Shown piece after piece: positions 56,750 through 64,000 of a stretch of 64,000 bases of DNA (positions are counted from its first letter, which is position 1; every line of letters begins with the position of its first letter). The stretch comes from Hondaea fermentalgiana. Lineage: Eukaryota; Sar; Bigyra; Thraustochytrida; Thraustochytriidae. Both the position numbers and the translations under genes were made by a program. Where the stretch lies: the NCBI GenBank assembly GCA_014084085.1, contig NPFB01000038.1, positions 261,090 through 325,089 on the forward strand, in the 5' to 3' direction. The notes under the pieces were generated by a model. It did not search any database and had not been told where the DNA came from. It saw only the letters and a list, made by a program, of their open reading frames with translations.

Positions 56750-59491
56750 ATGCCGCGGTGGACGCCCAAAGAGGCAGAAGCGGCGCTTCTTCGGGCCATC
56801 GCAACGGATGACTACTTTACCGCATGCGAAAGCATACGCCGTGGGGCGCCACCAAATGCCGAGGTGAGCCAAGGCTGGACTGCACTCTTGCGATGTGTCG
56901 CGGGGAGAGACACAGGTCGGGTGCAAGCTCTGATCAAGCTCGGCGTAGACGTGAATCACATGAGCTCCAAGGGTCTGGGACAAACCCCACTTGTGCTTGC
57001 TGTCTCGCTCAATGACCTGGCCATGGTTCGCGCTCTACTGGAGCACGGTGCTGACGTGAACAAAGAAAACGCTTGTGCGCTCTCACCGCTGACAATGGCG
57101 CTTCAGCTTGGGAGGATTGATACCATGGCTACCTACCTCGTCGAAACAGCGTGCGCCAGGGTTGACGATCCCAACGCTGATGGCCACACACCCCTTGCAC
57201 TCTGCGTAGTCAAATTCGATCTTGGACTAAGCTGTGCGCAATTTTTGATACGTCACGGCGCCCAAGCCACTAATGAGCTTGTACAACTCTCCACGCAAAA
57301 GCGCAAGCATACGCTACGACGTTATTTTGAGGAGCAGCTCTTTGCAAATCGCACGCGCAATCCCCAAACATTTTCAGATCATGACGAACGCAAAGTCAAG
57401 GACAACTTTATTCGCTCGCACGAAGAAGATCGTATTTTGGAGGCGATTCGAAAGGGTCAGCTTTCTCCAGACCACCAAACCTCTCAGGGCGAAACTGCTC
57501 TCGCATTCGCGGTACAACACGATCGCTGTCTTTTCATCCTCGAACTCGTCAAACTAGGAGCCACCATTGACTTGCAGAGTGAGACACACGGCATCTCCGC
57601 CCTGCATGAAGCATGCCGTCGAGGTCGCTTTCTGGCCGCACGGCTCTTGCTGCACATTCTGCATGCGGATCCGGACGTTCTGACATCAGACGGGCTCAGC
57701 CCCCTCATGCTCGCTGCGCAGCATGGACACATAGAAGTCGTGCGCCTCTTGCTCGGCGTTCGGGCTTTTGCGCGGTACAAGCTACCCTCTGGGCTCAATG
57801 CGAAGCTTGTGGCGCTCGGAGCGCGTCGACATGACATTCTACACCTTCTCGAGGCGTTTGAGCAGGACGTCGGTTCTTGTATTCTTGGATCATATTACGC
57901 ACCTGCAGAAAAGGCCGACATGTTGTTTTTGGCGTCCCAAGAGGCCCTTGTGCAAGATTACTGCCGTAAAGCCTCGTTTTACCCCAGTAAACTCCATGCA
58001 CGACGTCCTGTGCGGAGGGACGAAGCACCGGAACCCAATACGAGCATTGCTTTGCTTTTAAAAAAGGGTAAATGCTTGCCAAGGTCAAACGAACAGCTTC
58101 AACCTCGCGAAAGGCTGCAAACCTTGGCAGAAGACCAAGCCCAAGACCTTTTTGCGCAGGAGCAATGCGCACGGCAACGAGAAAGCGAAAGACGAAGTAG
58201 GCACAAGGAGCAACTGCTCAAAGACTGCGGCGCGGAACCTGCAGAGCCTGGAGGAGACCCACATCGTCGTCTTGTGGACTTACTGAGACAAGTTCGAAAA
58301 GGAGAGGTGGAAGAAGGCACCTTCGCCTCCAAGGTTTCTGACCCGGCGAGTCTTCTTCTTCGACCCGCTCAGTTGCAGCTGGCTGAGCTTTTGATTGATG
58401 TGCTCGACGAGCCGGAAAAGGGCATTCGTGAAGCCGTGGCGCTTTTGGCAGCGCAGAAGCGAGCTCATGCTCCACACAAGCATGATGTCGGAGGGCAGGT
58501 TGGCCTTCAAGCTGTGCCGACGCTTTTATGTCTTGTGCGCGGATCCTTAATTCTTGGTCGCGCGCGTGAGGCCAGACGTTTCGCACTTGCTGCTGTTCAG
58601 GAATGCCTCGTTCTCGATCAAGCAAATGGAAGCATCCTTCTCGATACCCTCAACGAAGCCTCGCGTCTCCTCGTCAGCGCGTCACATGCTGACGCGGCGC
58701 GGGATTTATGGAAGCGCGTTCATCGCGCTCAAGTGCAAGAATTGGGACCCAAAAATAGGATGACGAGAGCTTCTCAAGCACAAGCTGAGCGCATTGAGCG
58801 CGAAAAAATGGAAAGCTTAAGACAGCGCCGGCGCATCGCGCTCGATCGCGCACATTCACGAATGTCTCTCGATCCAGGAAAAGCGTGGCGGGATCGTCTC
58901 TTTGCAAAAAGTACTTTTTGTGCTGTCCTCGAGGACGTGGACGTTGGATGGCGCCTTTTCCGCTCGTATGCACTGCGACAACATTGCCATCAGCTTGTCT
59001 TTTTCATCAATGCCGTCCGCAGGGCTCTCGAAGCAGAGCGCCAGGGGCTCCTTGCTTGCAAGTCTTGCAATTGGCAGCTTGCCACAGCGCAGGAACCACA
59101 CGCCGGCGAGTTCGGCAACACTGCAGGTCCCATGTGCAAATTCTGTCGCGATGTTCCTCTGATAGATGCGGTCATGCCACAGACGCTAGAGGTCTATGGT
59201 ACATTTTTGCGTACCCCAATTTTGGCATGCATTCCGCCAATATTGCGCAAGTCCATATGTGAGGAGCTCAACCGAGGCCCGCGATGCTTTGAGCCTGCTG
59301 TACAGGTTGTGATGGACCGTTTGTACGCAACAGTTTATCCAAAGTTCGTGCGTGCCCAGTGGCGCAAGCACGCAGGATTCAAGTACGTTGCTGATCGCTT
59401 CATGATGGAAGACCCGCTCGTCGCGGCCAGTGTTCTCCGTATTCAACGCTGGAAACGCCGAATCACTACTTGTCAAGCCGCATCACATTGA
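56750..59491 (+). CDS. Ankyrin-repeat protein with C-terminal RGS-like domain carrying a CxxC...CxxC insertion
   Basis: 913 residues from the ATG at 56750 (MPRWTPKEAEAALLRAI). The frame begins at a TTG inside a minisatellite, so I reject the extension. Ankyrin repeats occupy about 10-165 and 230-345, with clear units such as GQTPLVLAVSLNDLAMVRALLEHGADVN and GLSPLMLAAQHGHIEVVRLLLG. The middle is charged and helical. From about 717 to 880 the sequence fits an RGS domain: AVLEDVDVGWRLFRSYALRQ, LVFFINAVRRALEAE, LEVYGTFLRTP, CFEPAVQVVMDRLYATVYPKFVRA. RGS domains accelerate GTP hydrolysis by G-alpha subunits. Between its halves sit Cys770/Cys773 and Cys796/Cys799, a likely zinc knuckle. The last 30 residues are basic with an IQ-like VLRIQRWKRRI. 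A signalling scaffold is inferred. Confidence 0.82.
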   Translation: MPRWTPKEAEAALLRAIATDDYFTACESIRRGAPPNAEVSQGWTALLRCVAGRDTGRVQALIKLGVDVNHMSSKGLGQTPLVLAVSLNDLAMVRALLEHGADVNKENACALSPLTMALQLGRIDTMATYLVETACARVDDPNADGHTPLALCVVKFDLGLSCAQFLIRHGAQATNELVQLSTQKRKHTLRRYFEEQLFANRTRNPQTFSDHDERKVKDNFIRSHEEDRILEAIRKGQLSPDHQTSQGETALAFAVQHDRCLFILELVKLGATIDLQSETHGISALHEACRRGRFLAARLLLHILHADPDVLTSDGLSPLMLAAQHGHIEVVRLLLGVRAFARYKLPSGLNAKLVALGARRHDILHLLEAFEQDVGSCILGSYYAPAEKADMLFLASQEALVQDYCRKASFYPSKLHARRPVRRDEAPEPNTSIALLLKKGKCLPRSNEQLQPRERLQTLAEDQAQDLFAQEQCARQRESERRSRHKEQLLKDCGAEPAEPGGDPHRRLVDLLRQVRKGEVEEGTFASKVSDPASLLLRPAQLQLAELLIDVLDEPEKGIREAVALLAAQKRAHAPHKHDVGGQVGLQAVPTLLCLVRGSLILGRAREARRFALAAVQECLVLDQANGSILLDTLNEASRLLVSASHADAARDLWKRVHRAQVQELGPKNRMTRASQAQAERIEREKMESLRQRRRIALDRAHSRMSLDPGKAWRDRLFAKSTFCAVLEDVDVGWRLFRSYALRQHCHQLVFFINAVRRALEAERQGLLACKSCNWQLATAQEPHAGEFGNTAGPMCKFCRDVPLIDAVMPQTLEVYGTFLRTPILACIPPILRKSICEELNRGPRCFEPAVQVVMDRLYATVYPKFVRAQWRKHAGFKYVADRFMMEDPLVAASVLRIQRWKRRITTCQAASH

Positions 59492-59829
59492 ACCGCAAGG
59501 TTTTTGAACTTTATCATCTTCTTGTCTTTAAGGAATTCATCGTCTTCGAGGCCATGCCAGGTCAGGCCAGCCCAGGCCAGGCCAGGCCAGGTTAGGCCAG
59601 GCCAGGCTTGCTCGAAGAACTGAGTGAGTGACCTCAGATCGCAAGGACTTTGAAGTTCAAGTTCTCAAACAACAAATAGGCCTAAAATCACGAAAACGGA
59701 CCATTTTCCAACGTTCTTCTGGACCTCGACCGCAAGAAATTGTGCGTCAACAACAAAAGGTCAATCGGGGCACGCATTGACAGCAGCGAGCGTGGGCGAA
59801 GCGCGCGCTACGTTTGAGAGCGAGAGAAA
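59492..59829. other. Intergenic region with a CCAGG repeat
   Basis: About 340 bp before the proposed first exon of the dynein light chain gene. It holds a (CCAGG)n array at 59551-59608. No gene is seen. Confidence 0.5.
59551..59608. repeat. (CCAGG)n imperfect tandem repeat
   Basis: About ten 5-bp units with TCAGG, CCCAGG and TTAGG variants. Confidence 0.85.
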
Positions 59830-60771
59830 ATGGTGCGTGGGATCGGGTGGACTTTGCTTTGGACGAGCTTCTTCAAAGAGTCGTGCGCTGAGTTGGGGTG
59901 AGATGAGCTCGAGGTTGCCGGCAGGCAGCGCAGGAAGAAGCGAGAAAAGCAACAACAGCAACAGTAGCACCTCTGAAGAACTGACGAAAACGATGCTTCG
60001 AAATCGTAGACGACATGCGCAGCGGCCATCAAGTCATGGGTACGTGTTGTGCAACTTTGATGCAAGAACGTTGGAAGCCGAGCATTTATTTGTCTGACTG
60101 ATGACATGCTACGCCCCGCCTTTCCAATACGGCAGGAGGAGAAGACGGGCACACCGTCGACTGAAGCAGAGGCGGTTCACCTGTATTGCCAGATGCCGCC
60201 TATTCAAAAGCTCGACAATTCCTTGAATGGTCTGACCAAGTGCGAGTACGTTTTTGCATACATTTCATGAACGAAGAAGCAAGAGAGCGATGAAAGAGGG
60301 AGTGCAACTGACTTTGCCATTCTTTGCTGCAATTACAGACACTTGGCGCTTTCTACAAATGCGATCGAGAAGTTGCTGCCCCTTGGAGGCATGTCAAAGC
60401 TTCGCGTCCTTTCAATTGGACGCAATAATCTCAAGCGCTTCGAAAAGCTTGAAGAAAATGCGGAAACGTTGACAGAGATCTGGGCCTCCTACAACCAGAT
60501 TTCAACGCTTGACGGGCTCGCAGGACTTCCAAAGCTTGAAGTCCTGTATCTTTCTAACAACAGTATCAAAGATTGGTCCGAACTCGAAAAGCTCGCGGCA
60601 TGCACGCAGCTCAAGGACGTCCTTCTCGTTGGGAACCCCATTTACGACGACGTCACCCCAGAGGAAGCGCGCATCAAGGTATTGCAGCACATGTCAGCGA
60701 ACAAGGCTCTCGTAAAAATCGACAATGTCCTTATCAAGCCCAAGGAGCGCGAGGAAGCTGCATCAGGCTAG
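59830..60771 (+). CDS. DNAL1: Axonemal dynein light chain 1 (LC1/DNAL1-like), spliced
   Basis: Proposed exons: 59830-59832 (ATG only), 60010-60039, 60136-60245 and 60339-60771, giving 191 residues against about 190-198 for animal and algal LC1. Exons 2-4 are strongly supported: AAIKSW joins EEKTGTPSTEAEAVHLYCQMPP, then CEHLALSTNAIEKLLPL, RVLSIGRNNLKRFEKLEE, WASYNQISTLDGL, LEVLYLSNNSIKDWSELEKL and VLLVGNPIYDD, the SDS22-type LRR series of LC1 with its conserved order. Donors at 60040 and 60246 are GTACG, as in the LRR gene. The ATG-only first exon (donor GTGCG) is my inference. LC1 binds the outer-arm dynein gamma heavy chain motor domain and tubulin, so this implies motile flagella. Confidence 0.88.
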
Positions 60772-61010
60772 ACGTTCGAGGCCAAAGCAGAAAAAAAGAA
60801 AGAAGAATAGCTGTAAAGGGAAGAGAAGAAATTTCATTCGATGTTGCGACCACATTGGCCTATAAGCTTTTTGGTTTGTTTATATGGGGAAGTAAGATCG
60901 CATCGCTCACACGCTAACGAGGCAGAAAAAAGAAGAAAAAAAAAAAAAGAAGCATCATTTTACAAAATAACAAAGGCCCTGTCGACCTGAACGTCGGCAA
61001 GCGCAACTCA

Positions 61011-62192
61011 TCAAGTGAAAAGAGCAAAGTCCTCGCTGGAAAACGTTGCCTTTTTCAGGTACCCTGTGCAGCGGCCCTCGAACAGCGCGCGAGCTCCAAG
61101 AACATGTGGTCGACTTCCCGGACTTCCGACATGACGATGACCATGGAGAAGTTCGTCCCAGGTGAGCGGGTCAATTTTGTCCTCTTCCTTTGCCTCGGCA
61201 AAATTGTCGTAGAGAAACTGGATGAAAAGCTTGTTGATTCGGCCCGAAAACTGCCGCGCCTCAATCGTGCGAAAAATCTCACGCGTTTGCTCCTCATGAC
61301 GTGGCTCGATCGCAGGCAAACAGCGGTTTTGCACGAGCCTTCGTCCCATTTCAAGTCGCACAATTCCAATCGCAACGCAGCGCAGCTTGAGTGCATTCAC
61401 GGACTCGTATCCTCCCTCTTTTTCCGAAGAATGTTCAACAAGTCTCTTTGCGGCCATGGCGATTGAAAAGGATCGGGCGCAGTACTTGCTTGCATTGTCT
61501 TTGGTGTAGATTTGGCCAATCATTTGCGCTGCCCGAAGTGTTAAATTTCGCACAACAGGACCTTTACCCGCGCGGTACGGAAGCGCTGTAGCAAGTTGTT
61601 TCCCCCAGCCGCCAGGCTGCAAGTGCTGGCAGCCGAGACAGGCGCACGATCTCTCGATGGGTTCGAGCGTCATTTCGTTGCGTGCAAAGCCCACTCGAGT
61701 CAGATACGCCTTGTACTCGCTCGAAATGGGGGGTAAAAGGTGCTGTAGAATATTCTGATGCTTCTCAAAGGAGCCCAAGTACGTCCGCATTCGAGTCTGC
61801 GTCAGCTCCTTGGTCACATCCGCGTCGAGACCTGCGGGTTTGTCGAATTTGGCGAGCTCGCGCGAAAATGCTTCCGGCACGAGCGGTTTACCGCGACGGA
61901 CACGCTCGCGCTTACGTTTGGCTCGCCGTTCCTCGCGTTTCGCGCGTCGCTCTGCGACATAGCGCCGCTGCGTCTCTGCGAGCTCTCGCAAGAGCGCTGG
62001 TTCTGCGCTGCCGCCGCCGTTAGTCGCCCATTTGCGGCCATGGCGTAATCGCGGCCGGCGGCCCGGGTGCTGCGCAAGCCGTGCACGCAGGCTTGAGCGC
62101 AAGGCTTGTCCATCGGGGTCCGCGCGCAGCGTCGCCACTAGAGCTGCAAAGTCGCGTTCCAGGCGCGCGCCTGGGTGCAAGCTTTCGGTCAT
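61011..62192 (-). CDS. Hypothetical protein, helical, unrecognised
   Basis: 393 residues from the ATG at 62192. I do not recognise a domain. The N-terminal 60 residues are Arg-rich, followed by a strongly basic helix (RRYVAERRAKREERRAKRKRERVRR, about 76-100). The C-terminal 270 residues look globular and mostly alpha-helical, with a Cys cluster SCACLGCQHLQPGGWG (about 182-197) that might bind a metal, and conserved-looking KYCARSFSIAMAAKRLVEH and FIQFLYDNFAEAKEED segments. Codon use and length support a real gene. It lies downstream of and on the same strand as the M23 gene, 336 bp away. Function is unknown; a nucleic-acid or cytoskeletal role would be a guess. Confidence 0.65.
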   Translation of the reverse strand: MTESLHPGARLERDFAALVATLRADPDGQALRSSLRARLAQHPGRRPRLRHGRKWATNGGGSAEPALLRELAETQRRYVAERRAKREERRAKRKRERVRRGKPLVPEAFSRELAKFDKPAGLDADVTKELTQTRMRTYLGSFEKHQNILQHLLPPISSEYKAYLTRVGFARNEMTLEPIERSCACLGCQHLQPGGWGKQLATALPYRAGKGPVVRNLTLRAAQMIGQIYTKDNASKYCARSFSIAMAAKRLVEHSSEKEGGYESVNALKLRCVAIGIVRLEMGRRLVQNRCLPAIEPRHEEQTREIFRTIEARQFSGRINKLFIQFLYDNFAEAKEEDKIDPLTWDELLHGHRHVGSPGSRPHVLGARALFEGRCTGYLKKATFSSEDFALFT

Positions 62193-62528
62193 AGGTAAGA
62201 TTGCTATTTTACGTTTGCTTGCCTTGGCCTTTGTTTTGTGAGCGAAGGCTGAAAGAAATCACGCTCGCGTTTGCTCGCGTCGCAAAAGACAAGACTGCTT
62301 GACCAAATGCCAAATTTGATCACGAGATTTTCATGGACTTACGGGTCCATCCGAGAGAATGAAGAGCGTGCTTTTTTGTTGCAAAAGAGTGCTCGACCAA
62401 AATTTTAAAGCTTTACACAATGAACATAGTCATAAATTTACGTCTTTGAACACTCGAAAAGTTTGCAACGAGCTGAGCGCGCTATCTGCAGCACGACCAG
62501 ACGCCAAAATTGAGCATGACAAAAATTG
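62193..62528. other. Intergenic region with a diverged copy of the neighbouring 3' end
   Basis: 336 bp, AT-rich. A stretch near 62425-62450 resembles the stop-codon region of the M23 gene (62522-62550): both contain GTCATAA(A/T)TTTACGTCTTT. No gene is seen. Confidence 0.5.
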
Positions 62529-63725
62529 TCATAATTTTACGTCTTTACTTGAAGTTTCTTGCTCCGAATTGATCGATAGATCTTGGTCGTCATCACCTGC
62601 TGCGTATCGCACACCCGCTTGGCAAACTTGGGGAGACACATCGTCCTTGGCGTCATTGAGATCAACCTTACAGCACGAAATCCGGAAAGGGATCGATGCT
62701 GCGTCAGCGGCTGTTGATGGGAGCATCTGAATGTGCAAGTGAGGACGTGGAGCAAAGCCAACAGCGCCACTCTCGCATAAGAGCGCACCGTCTTCAACGC
62801 GATCTCCAATTGCTACCGCAGCGCTACTTTTTCGAATGTGTACATACTCGACAACACCTCCTGCGTCAAGCTGGAGTTGTAGCGAGTTCCAATGAAATAG
62901 GTTGCGTGCGTGGATCCCTTCCACTGACTCGTCTTGCTGCAGGCCGACGATGACACCACTGCCGACAGCGAGCACTGGCGTACCCACTTCGCACTCGAGG
63001 TCCACAGCGAAGCAGTTGCCAGGAAAATAGTGAGTAAAGTGACCGCATGCCCCCTGCGAGCAAAGATATGGCCCAGGCCCGCCAAGAGGAAAACTAACGA
63101 TGGGTGCGGTCTCATAAGAGGTCTTTGGCAGCTCCAAAGGGCAATAATGTACGTCCGAGGCCAAATCCGTGGCTCCATCTGCATTAGTCTCAGCATCAGG
63201 CAGGGCGCCGACAAAGCAAACGTCCATCATTTGCTTTGGCTTGACAACGAGTACAAAGCTAACGCATGGCGTCTGCTGGCCATCGGCATCCTGCGCGGTG
63301 CCCTGTGCCAACGCCACGCCGTCGCCGTTTCGGGCCGGCAGACAAGCTCCCGACAATGTTAAATTGAAGCTCTTACACCTTTCGGGGTCAGAATTGATTA
63401 CAGACAGCAGTCGAGACTCGGGATCGATGGAAATTTCGGGCACCTGGTCCAGTCTTACGCCAAATGTCTCGTCGTCGAGCTCGGTATCGACGTCCACGAG
63501 CCAGTCAGCTGCGAACCTTGCGACATGGCATCCAGGCATCGACTCTTCCACGTAATTGGCAACCCGCGCCGCGCTCATCGCCTCTTGTCCCTGTCCCCGC
63601 TCTTCTTGCCGCCGCTGCTGCTGCTGCTGCTGCTGCCCCTCGTCATCACCGCCGCCCGCGGCCGCCGCCGGGCGCCGCCTCCGGGCCTTGCTCCTGGCCT
63701 TGCTCCTGGCCTTGTTCTTGGCCAT
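62529..63725 (-). CDS. M23/LytM-fold (lysostaphin-like) metallopeptidase-family protein
   Basis: 398 residues, ATG at 63725. The N-terminus is basic (KARSKARSKARRRR) with a poly-Gln run (31-37) and no signal peptide. Residues about 50-210 are unrecognised. The M23 domain covers about 215-340: CGHFTHYFPGNCFAVDLECEVGTPVLAVGSGVIVG (metal-ligand Asp242, candidate His229 or His232), VVEYVHI and GDRVEDGALLCESG, ending in PHLHIQM with His329 and His331, the H-x-H pair. In bacteria this fold cuts peptidoglycan cross-links. The A-V-D-L form, with the first His displaced upstream, resembles the M23 subgroup with C/S-H-x-x-x-N-x-Y-A-x-D. Catalysis is possible but unproven. In a eukaryote it may reflect ancient transfer from bacteria or a non-peptidoglycan role. 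Confidence 0.8.
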   Translation of the reverse strand: MAKNKARSKARSKARRRRPAAAAGGGDDEGQQQQQQQRRQEERGQGQEAMSAARVANYVEESMPGCHVARFAADWLVDVDTELDDETFGVRLDQVPEISIDPESRLLSVINSDPERCKSFNLTLSGACLPARNGDGVALAQGTAQDADGQQTPCVSFVLVVKPKQMMDVCFVGALPDAETNADGATDLASDVHYCPLELPKTSYETAPIVSFPLGGPGPYLCSQGACGHFTHYFPGNCFAVDLECEVGTPVLAVGSGVIVGLQQDESVEGIHARNLFHWNSLQLQLDAGGVVEYVHIRKSSAAVAIGDRVEDGALLCESGAVGFAPRPHLHIQMLPSTAADAASIPFRISCCKVDLNDAKDDVSPQVCQAGVRYAAGDDDQDLSINSEQETSSKDVKL

Positions 63726-64000
63726 GACCTTGCGCTCCAGCGGACGCCGCGCGCCGCCCGCCGCTCTCTGCGCAGCCCTCTCCCGCGAGGGCGGCGAGGT
63801 CTCGCTTTGGCCTCGGGGTCTCGCGCGGGCTTGCCGGCGACTGGTTGTCGTTTTGGTTTGGTTATCAGCGTCGTTGACGAGCTGGATCAGCGTGCAGCGC
63901 CCAGGCAGGTCCGCGGCGACCCCGATCAGGCTGGCAAAAACCGTTCGCGAGAGGCGCGGCCCGATGGCGCGCGACGGCCCCGCGCGGCCCGGCGGGGGCG

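Overview
The window reads as nuclear DNA of a compact, GC-rich, protist-like eukaryote. It carries a SMG1 nonsense-mediated-decay kinase, the splicing factor cactin, a ceramide synthase, an axonemal dynein light chain (so a flagellated lineage), an Sfi1-like centrin-binding protein and an ABCC transporter. Most genes are single uninterrupted ORFs, up to 7.8 kb, and one intergenic region per gene pair is the rule. A hybrid histidine kinase together with flagellar, sphingolipid and NMD genes, high GC and few introns fits a thraustochytrid or labyrinthulomycete-type stramenopile. That placement is inference; there is no rRNA here to prove it. I saw no rRNA, tRNA, CRISPR array, virus or intact transposon. 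A run of 100 Ns (53686-53785) marks an assembly gap.

Layout. 1-8.1 kb: four paralogous small Cys-rich two-TM proteins (two on -, two on +) spread through long non-coding DNA. 8.8-12.9 kb: a HIT-domain protein and a membrane hybrid histidine kinase. 12.9-21.3 kb: long repeat-bearing intergenic regions, a membrane-embedded sulfotransferase and an IQ/coiled-coil protein. 21.3-29.9 kb: an ABCC/MRP transporter, ceramide synthase (LAG1/TLC) and, divergently, a PH-like plus YiiX-type papain-fold protein. 29.9-33.8 kb: a DTD2/ATD-type tRNA deacylase and an Sfi1-repeat protein. 34.9-42.7 kb: SMG1. 42.9-46 kb: an ACOT7-type double-hotdog thioesterase and a histidine acid phosphatase. 46.4-49.1 kb: a 15-exon LRR gene with about one repeat per exon. 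49.5-51.6 kb: cactin. 51.9-56.1 kb: a divergent heat-shock pair, Hsp104/ClpB (-) and a class B DnaJ (+), with an 11-unit heat-shock element between them. 56.7-59.5 kb: an ankyrin-RGS protein. 59.8-60.8 kb: dynein light chain 1 (spliced). 61-63.7 kb: an unrecognised protein and an M23/LytM-fold protein.

How the genes relate. Hsp104 and DnaJ are partners in disaggregation and share one heat-shock promoter. SMG1 and cactin both act in mRNA processing or quality control. The DTD2-like protein is a translation proofreading enzyme described as animal-associated, so its presence in this genome is the most notable single-gene observation. The LRR gene, with nine consecutive 84-nt phase-2 exons in an otherwise intron-poor window, and the four-member Cys-rich membrane family are the best candidates for undescribed biology. 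Many track ORFs begin at TTG or GTG; I moved starts to the first credible ATG, using paralogues, domain boundaries and neighbouring genes.
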